Shown: positions 35,748 to 44,882 of the stretch, one piece after another
How positions within the stretch are numbered: the first letter of the stretch is position 1
Layout of the letters: the number at the start of each line of letters is the position of its first letter
Assembly: GCA_029248405.1 (NCBI GenBank)
Contig: JAQWJJ010000011.1
Coordinates: 62,001 to 126,000 of the forward strand
From: Flavobacteriaceae bacterium
GTDB lineage: Bacteria > Bacteroidota > Bacteroidia > Flavobacteriales > Flavobacteriaceae
Reading direction: 5' to 3'
DNA: 64,000 nt
The notes under the pieces: generated by a model
Database searches by the model: none
Seen by the model: the letters and a program-made list of their open reading frames with translations, nothing else
What the model was told of the DNA's origin: nothing
Position numbers and translations under genes: made by a program

Positions 35748-36800
35748 ATGACAAGAGCAACATTATGGATGTCCCTAAGTTTGGCTTTTATGACCACGGC
35801 TTGCAGCGACAAAGAAGACTTTTCATCATTCGAAGAAGTCGTTATAGATGATCCGATTGAAATAGGTCTTTCCTACAGATCTGCGTCATTGCGCAACCAG
35901 GAGGTAGTCTTTCAAGTATTTGATGATCAATCGCAGGACATTACCCAGAACAGTGTTTTTTATGTTGATGGTGTACAATTGACGGCCAATACATTTAGCT
36001 CTGCTGCGGAAGGTGTTTTTTCGGTTTATGCTGAGTACGAAGTCAATGGAACGCTATCGACTACCGATACAGAGCAGTTTTCTGTGATCATCCCGACCAA
36101 AAATGTTTTGGTTGAGGATTATACTGGGACTTGGTGTGGTTATTGTCCGGCGGTCTCTGCTGCTGTAGATGAAGTCCAGGCCCTGACCGATCATATTTCT
36201 TTGGTCGCCTTGCATAATGGCGATGATTTGTCCTTATCCATTGAGCCTCAAATTAGAGAAGGATTAGGAGTGCCTTCAGGTTCTCCGCGTGCCCGTATCG
36301 ACCGCACAGTGGTATGGGGTGCAGGGGTGCCACCTGTGTTTCCACCAGAGGATGTTATGAATCTCGCAGGAATTCCCTCGTCAATCGCTATTGCAGTTGC
36401 CGCAGAGATGAGTGGTGGGGACTTGCAAATAAGTATTGATGTGGCATGTGAAGACGCCTTGGTGGACAGAAAGCTGGTGGTGTACATCACCGAAGATGGC
36501 CTCTTACGCGATCAAACAAATTATTACAATGAGGATGCGACCAGTCCTTATTTTGATCAGGGCAATCCGATGATTGATTTTGAGCAAAAGCATGTCTTGC
36601 GCGCGACCTTAACAGATGCTGTTGGAGATGCCATACCGACTACTGATGCCTTAACAGATTATACCGTTGATTTCATTTATACCGTGCCTTCTTCTATGGT
36701 GGTCGCGGAACTTGGTGTGGTCGTGATGGTCGTTGATTCAGACAACACGGCGCTCAATACCCAATATGTGCATGTGGGCGAGACAGTGCCCTACAACTAA
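35748..36800 (+). CDS. Omp28-type CxxC lipoprotein without T9SS tag
   Basis: The 350-residue protein has a lipoprotein signal (MTTAC, Cys19) followed by SDKED, acidic residues that could act as a surface export signal. An Ig-like region covers about residues 35-115. The Omp28 thioredoxin-like domain begins VLVEDYTGTWCGYCPA with Cys130/Cys133. Unlike the two paralogues at 29-32 kb it has no C-terminal sorting domain, so it reaches the outer membrane by lipidation. It is divergent from tlpA across 170 bases in which I see no good promoter box or hairpin. Confidence 0.85.
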   Translation: MTRATLWMSLSLAFMTTACSDKEDFSSFEEVVIDDPIEIGLSYRSASLRNQEVVFQVFDDQSQDITQNSVFYVDGVQLTANTFSSAAEGVFSVYAEYEVNGTLSTTDTEQFSVIIPTKNVLVEDYTGTWCGYCPAVSAAVDEVQALTDHISLVALHNGDDLSLSIEPQIREGLGVPSGSPRARIDRTVVWGAGVPPVFPPEDVMNLAGIPSSIAIAVAAEMSGGDLQISIDVACEDALVDRKLVVYITEDGLLRDQTNYYNEDATSPYFDQGNPMIDFEQKHVLRATLTDAVGDAIPTTDALTDYTVDFIYTVPSSMVVAELGVVVMVVDSDNTALNTQYVHVGETVPYN

Positions 36801-36833
36801 CATCATGCTGGTGCCTATTGCACTAACGCTCAT

Positions 36834-36863
36834 AAAAAAGCCCAACTAAGTTGGGCTTTTTTT
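36834..36863. terminator. Bidirectional terminator between the Omp28 lipoprotein gene and pruA
   Basis: AAAAAAGCCCAAC pairs with GTTGGGCTTTTTT around a three-base loop. A and T runs on both sides let it serve either strand. Confidence 0.92.
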
Positions 36864-36867
36864 ATGT

Positions 36868-38496
36868 TTAAGACTCTAAGAATGGATACCTATAATCTGT
36901 TGGGGTGACCAAAAGTTCTTTAACCGTTCTTGGTGAGACCCATCTGTAGAGATTCAACTTGCTGCCCGCTTTATCGTTTGTGCCACTGGCACGAGCGCCA
37001 CCAAAAGGCTGCTGTCCCACAACGGCACCAGTTGGTTTGTCGTTGATGTAGAAATTACCCGCAGCATTTTCCAAAGCACGAACGGCCTGCTCTAGGGCAT
37101 AGCGATCTTGACTAAAAACCGCTCCGGTTAAGGCGTAAATGCTTGTTTGGTCAACCAGTGTTAAGGTTTCTTCCCATTGGTCATCGGGATAAACAAAGAC
37201 CGTCAATACTGGTCCGAACAATTCAGTCGACATGGTTTCGTAATGCGGATTAGTGGTTTTGATTACTGTCGGGGCGATAAAATAGCCCTTGGACTTATCA
37301 TAGGTACCGCCAAAAATAACTTCCGCATCAGGTGCTGCGGCGGCGCGATCAATATAATGGGCCAATTTGTCAAAAGAGCCTTCGTGAATCACTGCTGTCA
37401 CAAAATTTGAAAAATCACCCGGCGAGCCCATGCTTATTGAGGCTAAATCATCATGAATGGAGTCATGGACTTCTTGCCACAAGCTTTCTGGAATGTAACA
37501 GCGACTTGCTGCACTGCATTTTTGACCTTGGAATTCAAAAGCACCTCTGACCATGGCCGTGGCCACCTGCTTGGGGTGCGCAGAGTGGTGTGCGACAATG
37601 AAATCTTTTCCACCCGTCTCTCCAACAATTCGTGGGTAAGTCTTATAATGATGCACATTAGTGCCGATTTTTTTCCAAAGATCTTGGAAAACATGTGTTG
37701 AACCGGTAAAGTGCACACCACTGAAATCTCGGCTTGCCAATACCGTATCGGTGATCATCACAGGGTCACCCATGACCATGTTGATGACTCCGGGAGGCAC
37801 TCCGGCCTCTTTGAACACCTCTAATACGACTTGCGCAGAGTAGATCTGACTATCACTGGGTTTCCAAACCACGACATTCCCCAACATTGCAGCACTTGCC
37901 GGCAGGTTGGCGGCAATAGCCGTAAAGTTAAAAGGTGTAATGGCATATATAAATCCTTCTAATGGTCGGTACTCTAACCTGTTCCATGTATCGCTCGATG
38001 ATTTAGGTTGCTCTTGGTACATCTCGGTCATGTACGCCACATTAAATCGCAAAAAGTCAATCAGCTCACACGAGGCATCTATTTCTGCCTGATGGATGGT
38101 TTTGGATTGGGCCAACATCGTTGCGGCATTTATTTTGGCACGATACGGTCCGGCTATAAGCTCAGCAGCTTTTAAAAAGATAGCCGCTCTTTGCTCCCAA
38201 GGAGTCACTGACCATTTTTTTCTGGCCTCTAAGGCGGTCTCTATGGCTAGTGACACATGAGACTTGTCGGCCTTGTGGTAGTGACCTAATAGGTGCGCGT
38301 GGTCGTGCGGCGGTGCCATAGTGCCGATCTTATCTGTACGTATTTCTTGACCATTGATGTATAGGGGAACTTCTATTGAACTGTGATACATTGTGTCGTA
38401 TGCTTCAGCGACAGCCTGGCGTTCAGGACTGCCCGGAGCATATGATTTTATAGGTTCATTGATTGGTTCTGGTACCGAAAAAAATCCTTTTCCCAT
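36868..38496 (-). CDS. pruA: L-glutamate gamma-semialdehyde (P5C) dehydrogenase
   Basis: This NAD-dependent aldehyde dehydrogenase makes glutamate from the proline breakdown product glutamate semialdehyde. The 542-residue length and the N-terminal NEPIKSYAPGSPER segment fit the single-domain P5C dehydrogenase type also found in eukaryotes, not the bifunctional PutA. Active-site residues are Cys327 in FEFQGQKCSAASR, Glu293 in VGETGGKDF and Asn190 in TPFNFTA. No proline dehydrogenase gene is adjacent. A strong TAnnTTTG promoter precedes it, so it is likely transcribed alone. Confidence 0.95.
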   Translation of the reverse strand: MGKGFFSVPEPINEPIKSYAPGSPERQAVAEAYDTMYHSSIEVPLYINGQEIRTDKIGTMAPPHDHAHLLGHYHKADKSHVSLAIETALEARKKWSVTPWEQRAAIFLKAAELIAGPYRAKINAATMLAQSKTIHQAEIDASCELIDFLRFNVAYMTEMYQEQPKSSSDTWNRLEYRPLEGFIYAITPFNFTAIAANLPASAAMLGNVVVWKPSDSQIYSAQVVLEVFKEAGVPPGVINMVMGDPVMITDTVLASRDFSGVHFTGSTHVFQDLWKKIGTNVHHYKTYPRIVGETGGKDFIVAHHSAHPKQVATAMVRGAFEFQGQKCSAASRCYIPESLWQEVHDSIHDDLASISMGSPGDFSNFVTAVIHEGSFDKLAHYIDRAAAAPDAEVIFGGTYDKSKGYFIAPTVIKTTNPHYETMSTELFGPVLTVFVYPDDQWEETLTLVDQTSIYALTGAVFSQDRYALEQAVRALENAAGNFYINDKPTGAVVGQQPFGGARASGTNDKAGSKLNLYRWVSPRTVKELLVTPTDYRYPFLES

Positions 38497-38524
38497 GATC
38501 GTTTTGTTTATTTAGATTGGACTG

Positions 38525-38532
38525 CAAAGGTA
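38525..38532 (-). promoter_or_regulatory. Candidate pruA promoter, -7 box TACCTTTG
   Basis: An exact TAnnTTTG match on the minus strand lies 28 bases before the pruA ATG, with a TTG at 38553-38555 giving a 20-base spacer. This is one of the best promoter matches in the window. Confidence 0.6.
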
Positions 38533-38634
38533 CAAAAAAATGCTCTGGTGTCCAATGGTCTTGACCGCAAAACAAGGAGCGAGGTACAGCAATCGGGGCA
38601 CTGTTTTTGGCCCGGTCCTGGTCGATTTGGTGTC

Positions 38635-39885
38635 TTAATTCGTCGTGATCATATTAGAGTTGCCCTGACCCATGCCGATCAATTGATCATAACGGTCTCC
38701 TGGCCCACGATAATAGACTAAAACACTGTATTGGTTTTCGGTTTGCCAATAGTTGCCGTCAACAGCTCCTAGATTTATGGTCCCATCGGTTTCTTCCAAA
38801 GCGAAGTTATAATTATAAAAGCCTTGTTTGAGCAATAATACTGTCTCGTACAAGCCCGATTCAGTATTGAACAAAAGTTCATTGGCCACGTTCAGATCAT
38901 AGTTATTGAAATTGCCGTTGACATAGAGCTTTCGTCCATTGAGCGGCTCGTCATAACGCAATCCAAAGTGCATGAAAATATATTCCGCTTCTATTTGGCT
39001 GTTTTGGACGCCCAAAGAGCGGACTACAAAATTTCCATTGATGTCTGGGTAATAGGTATAGGGTCTGTTTTTTCTTGGGCTTTGGGTGAAGAGATAGTGT
39101 TCGAATAAATCATTGAGCTCAATACGGCGAATGCCAACGTTGGCCACTCTCGCTTCTTTGCTGTCAAAATTCAGAAACTCATTACCGGCCCAAAATGCTG
39201 CCGGCTGGTCATAACGATAAATTAATTCTTGGCCCATGGTGTATTGGGGCTTGAGGTCGGTGATGGCTGTTTTTAGGTTGCTGTTTTGGAGGACCATCGT
39301 TTTGACAGAACGGTCTGGGTTGATCAAGAGTTTATCGTTGCTGTAGATGGTGAATTGCACGGCCTGTTTGGTGTCGATATAGGCCAAATCTCGCGACCTC
39401 TTGATGGCGACCCCTACCGTGACTTGATCTTCGAGCAGCATGAATTTTCGGGCAAAAACCAAATCGCCATCGTCGTTGTAGATGTGGATCATATAGTTCC
39501 CGCTTTTTTTCAGGGCCCTGGTTTCTCGATTGGGAAATGCCACTTCGTAGTGCGCGTAGAGTTGTAAGGAATTGAATGAGTTCGTATACTGCTCAATCCG
39601 GACATCGTCAAATCCATCTAAATATTCTCCCTTGGATAAATCACTTGGTGTCCAGTCAAAATTATAGTGGGAAATGCGGTAGTAATAATCCGCTTCATTG
39701 GCTCTTAAATCATCGAAGGACAGCACCAATTTTCCACCAAGCCTGATGATGGGCAGTTGGGCTTGATTCGTCCCGCCTTTAAATTGTATGGATTTGATGT
39801 AATAAGGTTCAGGGGTTTCGATGGCTTGACTCAGCAAAAACCAAGGGTTCAACAAGCTCAAGACGAAGATAAAAAGAAGGCGCAT
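38635..39885 (-). CDS. DUF5103 type IX secretion plug protein
   Basis: The 416-residue exported protein starts with a signal peptide (cleavage near FLLSQ) and matches the DUF5103 family: YYIKSIQFKGG, LGGKLVLSFDDLRANEADYYYRISHYNFDW, YTNSFNSLQLYAHYE and VYGNFNNYD-like VNGNFNNYD. In Flavobacterium johnsoniae the homologue was identified as the Plug that closes one side of the SprA translocon of T9SS. It is divergent from nqrA; I recall this neighbourhood in other Flavobacteriales. No clear terminator is seen after the stop. Confidence 0.88.
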   Translation of the reverse strand: MRLLFIFVLSLLNPWFLLSQAIETPEPYYIKSIQFKGGTNQAQLPIIRLGGKLVLSFDDLRANEADYYYRISHYNFDWTPSDLSKGEYLDGFDDVRIEQYTNSFNSLQLYAHYEVAFPNRETRALKKSGNYMIHIYNDDGDLVFARKFMLLEDQVTVGVAIKRSRDLAYIDTKQAVQFTIYSNDKLLINPDRSVKTMVLQNSNLKTAITDLKPQYTMGQELIYRYDQPAAFWAGNEFLNFDSKEARVANVGIRRIELNDLFEHYLFTQSPRKNRPYTYYPDINGNFVVRSLGVQNSQIEAEYIFMHFGLRYDEPLNGRKLYVNGNFNNYDLNVANELLFNTESGLYETVLLLKQGFYNYNFALEETDGTINLGAVDGNYWQTENQYSVLVYYRGPGDRYDQLIGMGQGNSNMITTN

Positions 39886-40005
39886 ATCATGGAATTAAAC
39901 CTTAAATATAGGTAATTTTTAGCAGCTCTATTGGTTGGGAAAAGCGCCCTCAAGATCTTGTCAGAAATTTATAATTATTTATTATGGAAAGCACTTTTTA
40001 ATTTT

Positions 40006-40013
40006 TAAATTTG
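40006..40013 (+). promoter_or_regulatory. Candidate nqr operon -7 box TAAATTTG
   Basis: An exact TAnnTTTG match lies 65 bases before the nqrA ATG at 40079. The -33 region is AT-rich without a clean TTG. The predicted leader is about 60 bases. Confidence 0.45.
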
Positions 40014-40078
40014 CAGTCCTTAAAACAGAGATTTTTCTGCTTTAAGTCATGATAAAGAGAACTTTAATTTACGTATCC

Positions 40079-41431
40079 ATGTCCAGAGACATTAAGATTA
40101 AAAAAGGTCTTAACATTAATCTTAAAGGCGAAGCAGAAAAAACCCTCTCCAAAGCACCTCGTGCTGCGACCTTTGCCATAAGACCTAAAGATTTTCACCT
40201 CGTCACGCCAAAAATGGTCCTCAAAGAGGGCGCATCGTTCAAGGCTGGTGAGGTTTTATTTTACGACAAAAACAATGAGTCTGTAAAATTTGTCGCTCCG
40301 GTCAGCGGAACATTAAGCAGTATTGAGCGTGGGGCAAAACGCGTCATCAATCAGCTGCTGATTCAAGCTGATGCCGAGGACACTTATGTGAGTCATGCGC
40401 CGCTGGACTTGAGCAAAGCCTCAGCAGAAGAGATCAAAGCTCATCTATTGGCCACTGGTTGCTGGCCTTTTATTACGCAGCGACCCTACCACCTCATGGC
40501 CCATCCGGACCACAGCCCCAAAGCGATTTTTGTATCGGGATACACTACAGCGCCATTGGCAGCTGATCTCGATTTTACTTTGATCGGCAAAGAGTCTGAG
40601 CTTCAGGCTGCTTTGACTGCCTTGAGTAAATTGACTTCTGGACCAGTGCATGTTTGTGTCGGACGCGACAGCAATTCACCTTTAAAGGGACTTAAGGATT
40701 GTCAAGTGCACTCGATTTCTGGACCACACCCAGCAGGTAATGTTGGGGTGCAAATTGCACAAATTGATCCTGTGAACAAGGGAGAAGTCGTTTGGACTGT
40801 CAAAGCCGAAGATTTGGTGATCATTGGTGAGTTGCTTTTAACTGGAAAGTTCAATGCAGAGCGCATTGTCGCACTTGCCGGATCTTGCTTAGCGGCCCCT
40901 CAATATTATGCGGCAATTATCGGAAGTGAAGTAGGGCCACTCCTGAGCGAGGCTCAGTTACTTGAGCCCAATTCGCGGGTGATCTCTGGTGATGTTCTTT
41001 CTGGCCACACCATCAGTCAAGCTGGATTTTTGGGTTATTTCGACAACACAATCATGGTGATCCCTGAAGGCGATGACTATGAATTATTTGGTTGGAACAA
41101 GCCGGTTTTTGATAAAATATCGTCTACGCGTGCTTTAACTTTCTCGTGGATGCAACCAAAAAAGAAGTACGACTTGAACACCAATACTAATGGTGAGCAT
41201 CGCGCCTTTGTGGTGACGGGCAATTATGAAGAAGTCTTTCCCCTAGATATTTACCCGCTACAAATATTAAAAGCGTGTATGGTGCAGGACTTGGATCAAA
41301 TGGAAGCACTCGGCATGTACGAAGTCGCGCCGGAGGATTTTGCTTTGACCGAATTTGTTTGTGTCTCCAAGCAACCGCATCAAAAGATCATTCGCGAAGG
41401 ATTAGACCTCATGTATAAAGAAATAGGATAA
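40079..41431 (+). CDS. nqrA: Na+-translocating NADH:quinone reductase subunit A
   Basis: NqrA is the cytoplasmic, quinone-site-associated subunit of the Na+-pumping NQR. From ATG 40079 it is 450 residues and begins IKIKKGLNINLKG, the usual NqrA start. A longer frame from 40049 adds ten residues without family support. Other signatures are FVAPVSGTL (a lipoyl-like hammerhead), GPHPAGNVGVQI and ISGDVLSG near the C-terminal third. It is the first gene of nqrABCDEF, all on the plus strand with gaps of 2-3 bases except before nqrE. Confidence 0.96.
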   Translation: MSRDIKIKKGLNINLKGEAEKTLSKAPRAATFAIRPKDFHLVTPKMVLKEGASFKAGEVLFYDKNNESVKFVAPVSGTLSSIERGAKRVINQLLIQADAEDTYVSHAPLDLSKASAEEIKAHLLATGCWPFITQRPYHLMAHPDHSPKAIFVSGYTTAPLAADLDFTLIGKESELQAALTALSKLTSGPVHVCVGRDSNSPLKGLKDCQVHSISGPHPAGNVGVQIAQIDPVNKGEVVWTVKAEDLVIIGELLLTGKFNAERIVALAGSCLAAPQYYAAIIGSEVGPLLSEAQLLEPNSRVISGDVLSGHTISQAGFLGYFDNTIMVIPEGDDYELFGWNKPVFDKISSTRALTFSWMQPKKKYDLNTNTNGEHRAFVVTGNYEEVFPLDIYPLQILKACMVQDLDQMEALGMYEVAPEDFALTEFVCVSKQPHQKIIREGLDLMYKEIG

Positions 41432-41433
41432 TT

Positions 41434-42660
41434 ATGGGATTGAAACAATCATTACATACCTTAAAAGAGAAGTACAAGGGCCAGAAAATGGCGCCAGCGT
41501 TTAATGCGTTACATACTTTCTTATACACGCCCAATGAAATCACTCATGATGGCACGCACATCAAAGCAGTGGATGATTTGAAAAGAACCATGAATACTGT
41601 GATTATGGCTTTGGTGCCTTGTTTGATTTTTGGCATGTTCAATGCTGGCTATCAACATTATTTGGCTACAGGCGAAATTACTGCGGTGAGCAATGGCTTT
41701 TTTAGTACAGAGTTTTGGCAGTGGTCAAATTTAGTTTTTGGCGCATGGAAGGTTTTGCCTTTAGTTGTTGTGTCCTATGGTGTAGGATTGGCAGTGGAGT
41801 TTCTTTTTGCAGTGATCAAAGGACATGAAGTGGAGGAAGGATATTTGGTTACAGGAATGCTTGTGCCCCTCATTGTCCCTGTAGATATTCCGTTATGGAT
41901 GTTGTCCATTGCCGTTATTTTTGGTGTGGTCATCGGCAAGGAAGTTTTTGGCGGTACAGGGATGAACATTTTGAATCCAGCATTGACCATTCGCGCCTTT
42001 TTGTTTTTTGCTTATCCGACTTGGATGAGTGGTGATAAAGTATGGGTCGCTGGTGCTCAAGAACGTGCCAATCAATTGGCTGCCGGAATGGATGTCGACA
42101 GTATCTCTGGCGAAACCATTTTAGGGAGTCTGGCCCAAAACAAATCAATGGGTTATGAATTGTGGGATATGTTTTACGGATTCATTCCAGGCTCTGTAGG
42201 GGAAACTTCTACACTTCTTATTTTGATAGGGGCTGCGGTATTGATTTTTTCAAAAATTGCCAGTTGGCGCATCATGTTATCTGGCCTGATAGGTGCGGTT
42301 GTAATGGGGCTTATATTCAACGGTGTGGTTGATGCAGGTTGGATCAGCTCTAATAGTGGTTTTTATGGCTTGATGAGTACACCCTATTGGTTACACCTGA
42401 TGATTGGGGGTCTTGCTTTTGGTATTGTCTTTATGGCTACTGACCCAGTGACTGGTGCCCAAACCAATAAGGGCAAATGGATCTATGGATTCTTTATCGG
42501 CTTTATATCGATCATGATTCGGGTTTTCAACCCGGCCTATCCTGAGGGTGTATTTTTGGCTATTCTCTTGATGAACGTCTTTGCACCAACTATTGATCAT
42601 TATGTCGTTCAGGGCAATATAAAAAGAAGATTAAATCGTTTAAAAGTTAAAAACGCTTAG
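41434..42660 (+). CDS. nqrB: Na+-translocating NADH:quinone reductase subunit B
   Basis: NqrB is the large membrane subunit that carries a covalent FMN and riboflavin and takes part in Na+ translocation. The 408-residue protein has about ten hydrophobic segments. The covalent FMN site is expected at a threonine in GSVGETST (residues 254-260). GKEVFGGTGMNILNPALT and ATDPVTGAQTNKGKW are typical of NqrB/RnfD. The ApbE needed to attach the flavin is encoded at the end of the same gene cluster. Confidence 0.96.
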   Translation: MGLKQSLHTLKEKYKGQKMAPAFNALHTFLYTPNEITHDGTHIKAVDDLKRTMNTVIMALVPCLIFGMFNAGYQHYLATGEITAVSNGFFSTEFWQWSNLVFGAWKVLPLVVVSYGVGLAVEFLFAVIKGHEVEEGYLVTGMLVPLIVPVDIPLWMLSIAVIFGVVIGKEVFGGTGMNILNPALTIRAFLFFAYPTWMSGDKVWVAGAQERANQLAAGMDVDSISGETILGSLAQNKSMGYELWDMFYGFIPGSVGETSTLLILIGAAVLIFSKIASWRIMLSGLIGAVVMGLIFNGVVDAGWISSNSGFYGLMSTPYWLHLMIGGLAFGIVFMATDPVTGAQTNKGKWIYGFFIGFISIMIRVFNPAYPEGVFLAILLMNVFAPTIDHYVVQGNIKRRLNRLKVKNA

Positions 42661-42662
42661 AC

Positions 42663-43412
42663 ATGGCGATAAACACAGATAAAAATAGTTATACCATTGG
42701 TTTTGCAGTAGTAATGGTCCTGGTGGTCGGTACATTATTGGCGGGGTTGTTCATGTTGTTCCGACCACAAATAGAAGCCAACGAGCGTTTTGAAAAGCAA
42801 CAAAACATTCTTTATGCCCTTGGCGTGAATCAAAACTCAGGACCCAATGATGTGGCTTTTATTCCGACAGACATTGTATCTGCAGAGTTCGACAAGTACA
42901 TCACAAAACAAGTAGTCATTCAGGGAGATGCGGTGACAGAGGACAGCAACGCTTACCTTATTGACATTAAGAAGGAAGCGACCAAGGCCAAAGATGCGGC
43001 ATACGACAGAAGACTGCCCTTGTTTATGGGACAAAAAGACGGTAAAGATCTGTACGTGGTTCCAGTCCGAGGAAAGGGACTTTGGGATGCGATTTGGGGA
43101 TTTGTCGCTATGGACAATACCATGACGATTCAAGGCGTATATTTTGATCATAAGGGCGAAACACCAGGTCTGGGCGCCGAAATCAAACAACGTTATTTTA
43201 TGGATGATTTCGCGGGCGAAAGCTTTTTGGTCGACGGACGCTTCAGTGGTATTGCTGTAGCCAAAGGAAACAACGATCCTAAAAATCTGATCAAGGACGA
43301 TCAGGAGGTTGACGCCCTAGCTGGCGCGACTATTACTGGAGACGGTCTGAGTGCCATGCTCCAGAAGGATGTGAAATTATACGTGCCTTATTTTAAATCT
43401 TTAAAGAACTAA
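42663..43412 (+). CDS. nqrC: Na+-translocating NADH:quinone reductase subunit C
   Basis: NqrC is a periplasmic FMN-carrying subunit anchored by one N-terminal helix (about residues 11-33). The 249-residue protein contains GLWDAIWGFVAM, HKGETPGLGAEI and the flavinylation motif DALAGAT (residues 217-223), in which FMN is expected on Thr223. The family consensus has Ser or Thr where this protein has Ala220, a minor deviation. It follows nqrB by 2 bases. Confidence 0.96.
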   Translation: MAINTDKNSYTIGFAVVMVLVVGTLLAGLFMLFRPQIEANERFEKQQNILYALGVNQNSGPNDVAFIPTDIVSAEFDKYITKQVVIQGDAVTEDSNAYLIDIKKEATKAKDAAYDRRLPLFMGQKDGKDLYVVPVRGKGLWDAIWGFVAMDNTMTIQGVYFDHKGETPGLGAEIKQRYFMDDFAGESFLVDGRFSGIAVAKGNNDPKNLIKDDQEVDALAGATITGDGLSAMLQKDVKLYVPYFKSLKN

Positions 43413-43414
43413 GC

Positions 43415-44062
43415 ATGGGTTTATTATCAAAAAAAGACAGTAAGTTAATCCTAGATCCTTTATCGGATGATAACCCTATTACCATACAGGTTTTGGGTAT
43501 TTGTTCTGCTTTGGCGATTACCGCTCAGCTCAAGCCATCTATTGTGATGGCGGTTTCTGTGATCTTTGTCTTGGGGATTGGCAATGTGGTGATTTCGTTG
43601 ATGCGCAACATTATTCCATCAAAAATACGGATCATTGTTCAATTGATTGTTGTGGCTACGCTAGTGATCATTGTCGATCTGATTCTGAAAGCCTTCGCCT
43701 ATGAACTCAGTAAGGAGTTATCGGTATTTATTGGTTTGATCATCACCAATTGTATCATTATGGGACGATTTGAAGCATTTGCTCTGGGTAATGGTCCATG
43801 GCGCTCTTTTTTAGATGGCGTTGGTAATGCTTTGGGTTATGGCGTGATCCTGGTCATTGTTGGTTTCTTTAGAGAATTGTTAGGCTCTGGAACCTTGTTT
43901 GGATTCAAAATTTTGGGAGATTCTGTAGAGAAAACAGGCTTGTATGCTATTGGTTATGAGAATAATGGCTTTATGGTTTTGCCTCCGATGGCACTTATTG
44001 TTGTGGGCATTATCATTTGGATCCAGCGTTCAAGAAACAAGGCATTAATAGAGGAACTTTAA
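43415..44062 (+). CDS. nqrD: Na+-translocating NADH:quinone reductase subunit D
   Basis: NqrD is a six-helix membrane subunit related to RnfE. The 215-residue protein has the half-channel cysteines in GICSALAITAQL and LIITNCIIMGRFEAFALG, which with the NqrE pair are thought to bind an iron or [2Fe-2S] centre inside the membrane. SFLDGVGNALGYG is a further signature. A 66-base gap separates it from nqrE, the only long gap in the operon. I see no promoter box or strong hairpin in that gap. Confidence 0.96.
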   Translation: MGLLSKKDSKLILDPLSDDNPITIQVLGICSALAITAQLKPSIVMAVSVIFVLGIGNVVISLMRNIIPSKIRIIVQLIVVATLVIIVDLILKAFAYELSKELSVFIGLIITNCIIMGRFEAFALGNGPWRSFLDGVGNALGYGVILVIVGFFRELLGSGTLFGFKILGDSVEKTGLYAIGYENNGFMVLPPMALIVVGIIIWIQRSRNKALIEEL

Positions 44063-44128
44063 AACATAAGCTTTGGGCACTGGCGCAGTATTGGCGCATA
44101 GGGCTCTGGACAATCGAATACATATCAT

Positions 44129-44881
44129 ATGGAGCATTTAGAATTATTTTTTAAATCAATTTTTGTCGATAACATGGTGTTTGCGTATTTCTTAGGAATG
44201 TGCTCTTACCTTGCGGTATCGAAAAAAGTGAGTACTGCTGTAGGCCTTGGTGCTGCAGTGATCTTTGTCCTTACGGTGACTGTGCCGCTCAACTGGCTAT
44301 TGGATCAATACATCCTTCAGCGTGGTGCATTGAGTTGGTTAGGTGCAGAATACGCCGATTATGACCTGAGCTTTTTGTCCTTTATTTTGTTCATTGCAAC
44401 CATTGCAACGATGGTCCAATTGGTCGAAATTATTGTAGAAAAATTTTCACCGTCCTTATATAACTCACTCGGTATCTTTTTGCCATTAATTGCGGTGAAT
44501 TGTGCCATCTTAGGAGGCTCGCTATTCATGCAATCTCGTGAGATTGAAACTGTAGCCTTAGCGCTCAATTACGGTTTCAGTAGTGGAATTGGTTGGTTTT
44601 TGGCCATAGTTGCTATTGCGGCGATCCGCGAAAAAATCAGATACAGTAATGTTCCTGCCCCATTGAGAGGATTGGGCATTACGTTTATCATTACGGGGCT
44701 CATGGCGATTGGTTTCATGAGTTTTGGAGGAATGTTAACGGGTGGTGATGCAGAAGAGGTGAGTGCACCAATTGCAGAGGTCAGCCTACCGATACCTGCT
44801 GCAACTCCAGAATTAGATCCATCGGCTGTGCAGGCCACCGAAGTATTAGAAGTTGAAGTTTCAGATATAACAGAAAAATAG
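44129..44881 (+). CDS. nqrE: Na+-translocating NADH:quinone reductase subunit E, with C-terminal extension
   Basis: NqrE is the partner of NqrD, with membrane cysteines in [10 protein letters not shown] (Cys25) and AVNCAILGG (Cys125). The conserved part, including [12 protein letters not shown] and [21 protein letters not shown], ends near residue 203, the usual total length. Residues 207-250 are an added hydrophilic tail rich in Glu, Ala, Val and Pro with net negative charge and no cysteine. The tail probably faces the cytoplasm or periplasm next to NqrF. nqrF starts 1 base after the stop. Confidence 0.95.
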   Translation: MEHLELFFKSIFVDNMVFAYFLGMCSYLAVSKKVSTAVGLGAAVIFVLTVTVPLNWLLDQYILQRGALSWLGAEYADYDLSFLSFILFIATIATMVQLVEIIVEKFSPSLYNSLGIFLPLIAVNCAILGGSLFMQSREIETVALALNYGFSSGIGWFLAIVAIAAIREKIRYSNVPAPLRGLGITFIITGLMAIGFMSFGGMLTGGDAEEVSAPIAEVSLPIPAATPELDPSAVQATEVLEVEVSDITEK

Positions 44882-44882
44882 T

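Noticed and set aside
28968-36800. Genomic island or mobile element carrying the T9SS cargo genes
   Set aside because: I found no integrase, transposase, tRNA target duplication or terminal repeats, and base composition looks like the flanks by eye.
44063-44128. Possible promoter or riboregulator in the nqrD-nqrE gap
   Set aside because: No TAnnTTTG box and only a weak GCGC pairing are visible, so the gap was left unannotated.
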